A DNA stretch of 64,000 nt from NCBI RefSeq assembly GCF_003576455.2, contig NZ_CP032869.1, positions 4,278,001 through 4,342,000 on the forward strand, in the 5' to 3' direction. This stretch comes from Mucilaginibacter celer (GTDB taxonomy: Bacteria > Bacteroidota > Bacteroidia > Sphingobacteriales > Sphingobacteriaceae). A program made the translations under genes and the position numbers. Under the pieces are notes generated by a model. That model was not told the origin of the DNA. It searched no databases and worked only from the letters and a program-made list of their open reading frames with translations. Within the stretch, counting starts at the first letter, position 1, and the number at the start of each line of letters is the position of its first letter. Below are positions 58,497 to 64,000 of this stretch, in pieces.

Positions 58497-59222
58497 TTAT
58501 TTAAGATTAAATAAATTATCTACGCCTAAAATTTTCCTACTTGTAAAACCTTCGGCATATTTTGCTTTGATGGCCTTTCCAAACTCACGCGCACGGCCCG
58601 TAACTATTTCAATAAAATCGGGTGTTGAGATATAGGTTTGAGGCTCGCCTTCCCAATCGGGGTTATAAAACTGCGAACCGTAGGCATAAATGCTTTCAAT
58701 TTTCTTTTCCCAGTGTTCGGTAACATCTATTAATATATCGGGAGTAATATAATTATCCTGTATAAAATGCATCACCATATCGGGCCGCCATTCGGTTTGC
58801 GGGTTTCCTTCTTCATCCTGCGTTTCAATTTTCCTGAGCCCGGCTAAAAAAGCTGAGGCTTCTACCAGTTCATTAGCGCGGCCATGATCGGGGTGACGAT
58901 CATGATAGGCATTGGTTATTACAATAGATGGGCGGTATTTACGGATGGCTTCAATCACCTTAATCTGGTGTTCGCGGGTATTTTCAAAAAAGGCATCGGG
59001 CAAGCCAAGGTTTTCGCGTACGGCGAGGCCTAAAATTTTTGCTGCAGCTTCAGCTTCCTGTTTACGGATTTCGGCCGAGCCGCGGGTGCCCAGCTCGCCG
59101 CGGGTTAAATCAACAATACCCACTTTATAACCCAGGGCAATATGTTTTAAAATTGTACCTGCGCAACCCAATTCAGCATCATCGGGGTGTACAGATAAAA
59201 CTAATAGATCTAATTTAAGCAT
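58497..59222 (-). CDS. bshB1: bacillithiol biosynthesis deacetylase BshB1
   Basis: BshB1 removes the acetyl group from GlcNAc-malate in bacillithiol synthesis, in the cytoplasm. The 241 residues are a LmbE-like PIG-L deacetylase: LDLLVLSVHPDDAELGCAG holds the zinc-binding HPDD at residues 12-15. VDLTRGELGTRGSAEIRKQE and the later ITNAYHDRHPDHGRANEL, with further His ligands, are typical. The presence of bacillithiol enzymes is normal in Bacteroidota. A -7 box sits 4 bp before the ATG, so it may be transcribed alone as well as with the GPx gene. Confidence 0.93.
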   Translation of the reverse strand: MLKLDLLVLSVHPDDAELGCAGTILKHIALGYKVGIVDLTRGELGTRGSAEIRKQEAEAAAKILGLAVRENLGLPDAFFENTREHQIKVIEAIRKYRPSIVITNAYHDRHPDHGRANELVEASAFLAGLRKIETQDEEGNPQTEWRPDMVMHFIQDNYITPDILIDVTEHWEKKIESIYAYGSQFYNPDWEGEPQTYISTPDFIEIVTGRAREFGKAIKAKYAEGFTSRKILGVDNLFNLK

Positions 59223-59226
59223 GGCG

Positions 59227-59234
59227 CAAAGGTA
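59227..59234 (-). promoter_or_regulatory. -7 box of bshB1, 4 bp from the start codon
   Basis: Minus strand TACCTTTG, exact TAnnTTTG, then CGCC and ATG. The box lies in the 14-bp gap after the GPx gene. Initiation would have to be at or next to the ATG. Confidence 0.55.
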
Positions 59235-59236
59235 AA

Positions 59237-59743
59237 TTATTGCTTAACAGGGGCTGTCAGCAGGCGGTCAATCTTTTTCCTGATTTTTGACGACATTGGT
59301 TTGGTAAATGGGTAGTAAAAATCAACTACATGACCTTCCTTATCCACTAAAAATTTGTGAAAATTCCAACGGGGCGATGAGCCAACATGTCCGTTTGCCT
59401 TTCTATCGGCCAAAAATTGATAAAGGGGATGTGCGTACGTTCCGCGTACTCTTATTTTATCAAACACGGGGTAGTTGGCACCGTAATTTTCGCAAAATAC
59501 GCCAATGGCCTCTCCATCCAACGGCTCCTGTCCGCCAAAATCGTTAGAAGGGAATGCGAGGATCTCAAAATCCTGCCCGGCAAATTGTGTTTTTAATTCG
59601 GCAAGTTCTTTAAGCTGAGGGGTAAAACCGCATTGTGAAGCAGTATTTACAATTAACAGTACTTTGCCTTTATATCCGGAAAGATCGATTTCTTCACCGC
59701 TTAGCTTTTGAACACTAAAGCGGTAAATGCTTTTGTTATCCAT
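59237..59743 (-). CDS. glutathione peroxidase-like thiol peroxidase
   Basis: A 168-residue thioredoxin-fold peroxidase. The peroxidatic Cys is in IVNTASQCGFTPQ, the Gln in FPSNDFGGQEP, and the Trp in RWNFHKFLVDKEG, completing the catalytic triad. Since the organism appears to use bacillithiol, the reductant is more likely thioredoxin or bacillithiol than glutathione. Its gene lies 3 bp after the DUF4294 stop and 14 bp before bshB1, so thiol chemistry genes are grouped. Confidence 0.92.
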   Translation of the reverse strand: MDNKSIYRFSVQKLSGEEIDLSGYKGKVLLIVNTASQCGFTPQLKELAELKTQFAGQDFEILAFPSNDFGGQEPLDGEAIGVFCENYGANYPVFDKIRVRGTYAHPLYQFLADRKANGHVGSSPRWNFHKFLVDKEGHVVDFYYPFTKPMSSKIRKKIDRLLTAPVKQ

Positions 59744-59746
59744 TAA

Positions 59747-60379
59747 TTAGTTATTCGTCGAGTCGTAACCGGCCTGGGCTAATATGGTCTCAATGTCACG
59801 TTGCTCTTCACGGTCGTAAGTTTCTTTAAGGTTGTGGCCAAATATGCTGGCTACTGATTGAAACATAAAGGCTTTAAAACCACCCTTTAATTCCTTAACC
59901 ATGGCAAAACTGGTTTGCCCGGTTTCGCGGTCAATCAGCTTGATCAAAACCTCACCCTGACTAATTGTCAGGTTTTTTATTTCTTTATTAAACAGGGTTT
60001 TTATTTCATCCTCGCACTTATTCACCAGCTCTTTTTGTGTTTTTTTATCGGCAGTAACAGCCAGGTCGCGCTGCAGCTGACGGTAGCGTTGGCCTGCAAA
60101 ACGGGCGTAAGGCAATACCTTAAGCACATTATAGCGCAGGCGGCGATAGTTTAACCTGTCGGCATCGCTGGCAAAAATACGTGTATCCACAATTTTCACC
60201 TCGGGCTCAACAATCCATGGCACCAGTTCGCCATCCAAAACAGTCATGGCTGTTTTGATGGTATCATTTTTGCCAAGCTTTACAGATGGAGGCGTAGGCG
60301 TAGCAGCAGGCGCAGTTGTCTGGGCGTTTGCAACACCCACCAGGCAACATAACAGCAACACAAAACCAATAAATTTCAT
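59747..60379 (-). CDS. DUF4294 secreted protein
   Basis: 210 residues with a signal peptide (KFIGFVLLLCCLVGVANAQ), a Pro/Thr linker and the DUF4294 domain. The domain has MTVLDGELVPWIVEPEVKIV, RLRYNVLKVLPYARFAGQRY and the closing YDREEQRDIETILAQAGYD. DUF4294 is a Bacteroidota family of unknown function. It starts 15 bp from a -7 box (60394-60401) and heads the DUF4294/GPx/bshB1 set. It is divergent from the Rel/SpoT gene. Confidence 0.88.
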   Translation of the reverse strand: MKFIGFVLLLCCLVGVANAQTTAPAATPTPPSVKLGKNDTIKTAMTVLDGELVPWIVEPEVKIVDTRIFASDADRLNYRRLRYNVLKVLPYARFAGQRYRQLQRDLAVTADKKTQKELVNKCEDEIKTLFNKEIKNLTISQGEVLIKLIDRETGQTSFAMVKELKGGFKAFMFQSVASIFGHNLKETYDREEQRDIETILAQAGYDSTNN

Positions 60380-60393
60380 ATTTTTACTTACTA

Positions 60394-60401
60394 CAAAAAT
60401 A
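60394..60401 (-). promoter_or_regulatory. -7 box of the DUF4294 operon
   Basis: Minus strand TATTTTTG, exact TAnnTTTG, 14 bp before the ATG at 60379. No clear -33 element. Confidence 0.55.
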
Positions 60402-60487
60402 ATGTAATTTTTTTTGGTATTTTACTAATACCCGCAATAATATTTATTTGCCGGGTGTTTACAACTTATACCGTTAATACCCCGTAC

Positions 60488-62710
60488 ATGAAAGACTTAG
60501 TGATTGACCTGGAAGCCGAGAAGAACGAGATACTAAAAAGATACCGCGCTTTGCTGCGTGCCTGTAAATCAACCCTGCAAAAGGGCGATAAACGCATGAT
60601 ACGCAAGGCTTTTGATATGGCCCTTGAAAGCCACAAGGATATGCGCCGTAAAAGCGGCGAGCCCTATATATACCACCCCATTGCCGTTGCCCAAATAGCC
60701 GCCGAAGAAATTGGCCTGGGTACAACATCAATAGTGTGCGCACTGTTGCATGATGTGGTGGAAGATACCAGCGTAACGTTGGATGAAATTGAAATGGAGT
60801 TTGGCAAAAAGGTAGCCAAAATTATCGACGGCCTTACCAAAATTTCAGGTGTGTTTGATACCAATAGCTCCTTACAGGCCGAAAATTTCCGTAAGATGCT
60901 GCTTACCCTGGCTGATGATGTGAGGGTGATATTGATTAAGCTGGCAGATAGGTTGCATAACATGCGTACGATGGAGTTTATGCCGAGGGATAAACAGTTG
61001 AAACTCTCGTCAGAAACCGTTTACCTGTACGCCCCCCTCGCCCACCGTTTGGGTTTGTATGCGATAAAATCCGAACTGGAAGACCTATCCATGAAATACA
61101 TGGAACGCGAAACCTACCAGTTTATCAAAAATAAACTGAATGAGAAAAAGGCCGAGCGCGAGCGTTTTATCCGCGATTTTATTGAGCCTATCAATAAATC
61201 GCTCATTGCGCAGGGTTTGGAGGCCGATGTTTTTGGCCGCCCAAAATCTATCCATTCCATCTGGAATAAGATGAAAAAGAAATCGATACCTTTTGAGGAG
61301 GTGTACGATTTGTTTGCCATCCGGATAATACTGGATAGCCCGCAAGAGAATGAAAAAGCCGATTGCTGGAAAGCCTACTCGATAGTTACCGACCAGTACC
61401 GCCCTAACCCCGACAGGCTGCGCGACTGGATCTCATCGCCTAAGGCAAACGGTTACGAATCATTACACACCACCGTAATGGGCCCGCGTGGGCAATGGGT
61501 TGAGGTGCAGATCCGTACCAAGCGCATGAATGAAATTGCCGAAAAGGGTTTTGCCGCGCATTGGAAATACAAAGAATCAAGCACCGATAGCGGCCTTGAC
61601 CAATGGGTAAGCAAGGTGCGCGAAATGTTGAAAAACCCGGACAGCAACGCGCTGGATTTTCTGGACGATTTTAAGATGAACCTCTTTAGCGATGAGATCT
61701 TTATTTTCACTCCTAAAGGCGCGCTCATCCAATTGCCGTTAAATGCTACAGCGCTCGATTTTGCCTTTGAGATCCATACCGACGTTGGCGCAAGTTGTAT
61801 CGGTGCCAAGGTAAACCACAAATTGGTACCGCTAAGCTACAAGCTACAAAACGGCGATCAGGTGGAGATCATCACCTCGGGCAAACAAACCCCTAAAGAG
61901 GATTGGCTTAACTTTGTGGTTACCGCCAAGGCCAAAGCAAAAATTAAATCGGCCTTAAAAGAGGAAAAGCGCAAAATTGCCGAGGATGGCAAGGAGATAT
62001 TAGAGCGCAAAATGAAATCGCTCAAAATCACCTATAATTCTGAAAACCTGCAAAAGATCAGCTACTTTTTTAAACTGCAGGCCACCCAGGATCTTTTTTA
62101 CAATGTTGCCAAAGGCATTATTGATATGAAGGACCTGAAAGAATACCAGGCATCCGAAAAAGTGGTTGAAAGCAAACCGCAGGATAAAATGGACCAGGAG
62201 CAGGTTCAAACCCTCATCAAAAATATCAAAGCTAAAGACAGCGATATTTTACTGATTGGCGAGGACATGCAGAAGATAGATTACAAACTGGCCAACTGCT
62301 GTAATCCTATCCCCGGCGATGATGTTTTCGGCTTTGTAACCGTAAGCGATGGCATCAAAATTCACCGTACCAACTGCCCCAACGCGGCCAAACTAATGGC
62401 CAACTACGGCTACCGCATAGTAAAAGCCCGCTGGACCAATCAGCAGGAACTGGCTTTCTTAACAGGTTTACGTATTACCGGTATTGACGAGGTAGGTTTG
62501 ATCAACAAACTCACCACCGTTATCTCAAACGACTTTAAGATCAATATCCGCTCCATCACCGTTGATAGCGACAATGGTATTTTTGAAGGCCAGCTGATGC
62601 TTTATGTAAATGATACCGGCCACCTGGATACCCTGATCAGAAACCTGAAACAGGTAAAAGGCGTAACCGCAGTTAACCGTTTTGATTCGGCGATTGAGAA
62701 AGCATCTTAG
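60488..62710 (+). CDS. bifunctional (p)ppGpp synthetase/hydrolase (Rel/SpoT)
   Basis: 740 residues from MKDLVIDLEAEKNEIL; 11 codons upstream are optional. Domains in order: HD hydrolase with YIYHPIAVAQ, ALLHDVVEDT and ADRLHNMRTM; synthetase with YDLFAIRIIL and PKANGYESLHTTV; TGS with IFTPKGALIQLP; a helical region with a conserved Cys-Cys (ANCCNPIPGD, zinc-finger-like); and a C-terminal ACT domain (ITGIDEVGLINKLTTVIS). It makes and degrades the stringent-response alarmone in the cytoplasm. Both catalytic domains look intact, so it is probably bifunctional. Confidence 0.95.
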   Translation: MKDLVIDLEAEKNEILKRYRALLRACKSTLQKGDKRMIRKAFDMALESHKDMRRKSGEPYIYHPIAVAQIAAEEIGLGTTSIVCALLHDVVEDTSVTLDEIEMEFGKKVAKIIDGLTKISGVFDTNSSLQAENFRKMLLTLADDVRVILIKLADRLHNMRTMEFMPRDKQLKLSSETVYLYAPLAHRLGLYAIKSELEDLSMKYMERETYQFIKNKLNEKKAERERFIRDFIEPINKSLIAQGLEADVFGRPKSIHSIWNKMKKKSIPFEEVYDLFAIRIILDSPQENEKADCWKAYSIVTDQYRPNPDRLRDWISSPKANGYESLHTTVMGPRGQWVEVQIRTKRMNEIAEKGFAAHWKYKESSTDSGLDQWVSKVREMLKNPDSNALDFLDDFKMNLFSDEIFIFTPKGALIQLPLNATALDFAFEIHTDVGASCIGAKVNHKLVPLSYKLQNGDQVEIITSGKQTPKEDWLNFVVTAKAKAKIKSALKEEKRKIAEDGKEILERKMKSLKITYNSENLQKISYFFKLQATQDLFYNVAKGIIDMKDLKEYQASEKVVESKPQDKMDQEQVQTLIKNIKAKDSDILLIGEDMQKIDYKLANCCNPIPGDDVFGFVTVSDGIKIHRTNCPNAAKLMANYGYRIVKARWTNQQELAFLTGLRITGIDEVGLINKLTTVISNDFKINIRSITVDSDNGIFEGQLMLYVNDTGHLDTLIRNLKQVKGVTAVNRFDSAIEKAS

Positions 62711-62711
62711 G

Positions 62712-62925
62712 AGATAGAAGCAAGAAGTCAAGATTCAAGAGACAAGATGGAGGCAGGACAGACGCAAGAAATCAAGAATTAAGAGGCAAGGCAAAATTTA
62801 TCCTTCTTGATTCCTGACTCTTGATTTCTAACTCTCAACCTCTTGATTCCTGACTCTTGATCTCTTGATTTCTAATTCTCCACCTCTTGATTCCTGACTC
62901 TTGATCTCTTGCCTCTCTATTCCCA
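62712..62925. repeat. CTTGATT-word palindrome between Rel/SpoT and fur
   Basis: The left arm has AAGTCAAGATTCAAGAGACAA and AAATCAAGAATTAAGAGGCAA. The right arm repeats CTCTTGATTCCTGACTCTTG three times in units of about 45 bp. The arms are reverse complements of the same words. It fills the gap before the fur promoter. Confidence 0.85.
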
Positions 62926-62936
62926 TAAATAATTAA

Positions 62937-62944
62937 TAACTTTG
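62937..62944 (+). promoter_or_regulatory. -7 box of fur
   Basis: TAACTTTG, exact TAnnTTTG, 18 bp before the ATG. The -33 region falls in the word repeat and has no clear TTTG. Confidence 0.5.
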
Positions 62945-62962
62945 CCACGTTAATATAACATT

Positions 62963-63430
62963 ATGTCACAGCAGGATACCATACCTATGGTTAAGAAAAT
63001 TTTTGAGGCTTACCTCGAAAATAAAAATTTGCGTAAAACGCCCGAGCGTTTTGCCATACTTGAAGAGATATATTCCCGTACCGATCACTTTGATGTGGAG
63101 TCGTTATACATCCACATGAAAAATAAAAAATACCGCGTGAGCCGCGCTACCGTGTACAACACATTGGAGCTGCTGGTATCGTGCGATTTGGTTACCAAGC
63201 ACCAGTTTGGTAAAAACATGGCCCAGTTCGAAAAATCATACGGCTACAAACAACATGATCACATTATCTGCATCGATTGCGGTAAAGTGGTTGAGTTTTG
63301 CGATCCACGGATCCAGCAGATCCAGAGTATGATGGGCGATATTTTGAAGTTTGATATCAAACACCACTCGTTAAACCTTTATGGTAATTGCACCAAATTA
63401 AGGGCTGGTAATTGTGATAGAAAAATTTAA
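62963..63430 (+). CDS. fur: Fur-family metal-responsive repressor
   Basis: A 155-residue winged-helix repressor that binds DNA when loaded with metal. The N-terminal domain includes FEAYLENKNLRKTPERFAIL, FDVESLYIHMKNK and the recognition helix RVSRATVYNTLELLV. The C-terminal domain has KQHDHIICIDCGKVVEFCDP with the His and Cys ligands of structural and regulatory sites. Fur versus Zur or PerR cannot be decided from the sequence. DUF6922 follows after 6 bp, possibly on the same transcript. Confidence 0.92.
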   Translation: MSQQDTIPMVKKIFEAYLENKNLRKTPERFAILEEIYSRTDHFDVESLYIHMKNKKYRVSRATVYNTLELLVSCDLVTKHQFGKNMAQFEKSYGYKQHDHIICIDCGKVVEFCDPRIQQIQSMMGDILKFDIKHHSLNLYGNCTKLRAGNCDRKI

Positions 63431-63436
63431 ACCCTG

Positions 63437-63730
63437 ATGGATAAACCTATTTTAAGCAAGCAGGCATTTTGGGATGTTGATATGAATAATATCGATTATC
63501 AAAAACATGCGCGCTATGTTGTAGAAAAGGTACTTGAAAGAGGCAAAGAACAAGACTTTAGAAATCTTCTTGACTTTTATGGTTTTGATAAAGTTGGAGA
63601 ATTGGCGTTACAGGCCTCATGGCTTTCTGATATCAGCATTAACTTTTGCTGTACCTTATTTAAGGTAAAACCTACTGATTTTAAATGTTACGAGAAGAAA
63701 CAGTTGAACCTGCAACACTGGAACTTTTAA
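63437..63730 (+). CDS. DUF6922-type protein, likely antitoxin partner of an AbiEii-like toxin
   Basis: A 97-residue protein: PILSKQAFWDVDMNNIDYQK, then ARYVVEKVLERGKEQDFRNL and FYGFDKVGELALQASWLSD. This matches the small helical proteins (DUF6922) that precede AbiEii/AbiGii nucleotidyltransferases in Bacteroidota. The C-terminus, KPTDFKCYEKKQLNLQHWNF, overlaps the start of the next gene by 46 bp in another frame. An antitoxin role is inferred from this linkage and the family pattern. Confidence 0.75.
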   Translation: MDKPILSKQAFWDVDMNNIDYQKHARYVVEKVLERGKEQDFRNLLDFYGFDKVGELALQASWLSDISINFCCTLFKVKPTDFKCYEKKQLNLQHWNF

Positions 63731-64000
63731 AAAAATTAGTTTCACTACCTGAATTAAAGCAATTCAGGTTGGTTGGTGGTACAGCGCTATCTCTGCTATA
63801 TGGTCATAGAAAATCAATTGATCTTGATTTTTTTTCGGACCAGCCCCTCGAAAAAGATATACTGATAGAAACACTTCAAGATCACTTTGGGCGCATACTC
63901 CCAATAAACGACAGGCTAAAATCTATTTATCAATGCGAAATTCAGAATGTTAAAGTAGATTTTGTTTCGGTAAAAGATCCTTTTTTACATCCACCACAAA
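63685..64000 (+). CDS. AbiEii/AbiGii-like nucleotidyltransferase toxin, 5' part (continues past window)
   Basis: The frame opens at ATG 63685 and runs off the edge (105 codons seen). LVGGTALSLLYGHRKSIDLD is the nucleotidyltransferase signature, a GG-T-x-L-x-L loop followed by the D-x-D pair (IDLDFFS). MLREETVEPATLELLKKL is the usual start. AbiEii toxins attach nucleotides, for example to tRNA, and act in abortive phage infection. It overlaps the DUF6922 gene by 46 bp. The gene is partial; completeness cannot be judged. Confidence 0.88.
   Translation, partial: MLREETVEPATLELLKKLVSLPELKQFRLVGGTALSLLYGHRKSIDLDFFSDQPLEKDILIETLQDHFGRILPINDRLKSIYQCEIQNVKVDFVSVKDPFLHPPQ

Overview
The window looks like chromosome from a Bacteroidota bacterium of the Sphingobacteriaceae, most like Mucilaginibacter or Pedobacter. 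I infer this from gene content and signals, not from a database search. Several starts are preceded by the Bacteroidota -7 box TAnnTTTG, and Shine-Dalgarno sites are mostly absent. There is a bacillithiol deacetylase (BshB1), an extended NusB, a PUR-alpha/DUF3276 protein, DUF4294, DUF5522, DUF1573, PorT-like barrels and an ECF sigma factor. No rRNA, tRNA or CRISPR array was recognised.

Layout. 1-6.1 kb: AraC-type regulator end, YchF, the Mg2+ channel MgtE, a PUR-domain protein and an ABC exporter. 6.2-11.6 kb is an accessory island: a 184-bp miniature element built from TGGAACAC repeats, a RES/Xre toxin-antitoxin pair, then a clearly AT-richer two-gene operon. That operon encodes a TOPRIM-like protein and a fusion of a ParB-like domain, an HTH and an OLD-like ATPase. 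It is followed by a small gene broken by an in-frame TGA. 11.7-18 kb is a housekeeping run: a leucine dehydrogenase homologue with a changed catalytic lysine, nusB, a DUF1573 lipoprotein, yajC, a YbbR protein, coaE, an MBL exonuclease-like protein, a small DUF5522 gene and a MarR regulator. 18-25.5 kb: an EVE/CBM9-like/GHL10 operon, cysC with a frameshifted sulfotransferase, two membrane proteins, holA and an HsdR-N-like protein. An IS3-family element (25.7-27.1 kb) sits inside a palindromic repeat.

27-38 kb: a GH2 enzyme, a hybrid histidine kinase, valS (with a repeat inserted in frame), an M13 peptidase and an MBL-rhodanese protein. 38.5-49.2 kb: mnmD, mazG, an ECF sigma/anti-sigma/beta-barrel operon, a LolC/E-type permease, a NamZ-like muramidase, fmt, and a REP array beside an IS200-like (RAYT-type) transposase. 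49-63.4 kb: a DUF3050 protein, a class IV aminotransferase, an RluA-family synthase, an ACC-deaminase-like enzyme, a PAS/GAF kinase, L-lysine aminotransferase, the DUF4294/GPx/bshB1 cluster, a Rel/SpoT enzyme and Fur. The right edge carries DUF6922 and the start of an AbiEii-type nucleotidyltransferase.

The intergenic DNA is full of palindromes whose arms are built from short tandem words; the words differ from site to site but the design is the same. One of these has entered the valS reading frame. The best candidate for an undescribed system is the ParB-HTH-ATPase plus TOPRIM operon at 7849-10877. Its split ATPase/TOPRIM layout recalls PARIS, AbiL and OLD nucleases, but the N-terminal ParB-like module is unusual.
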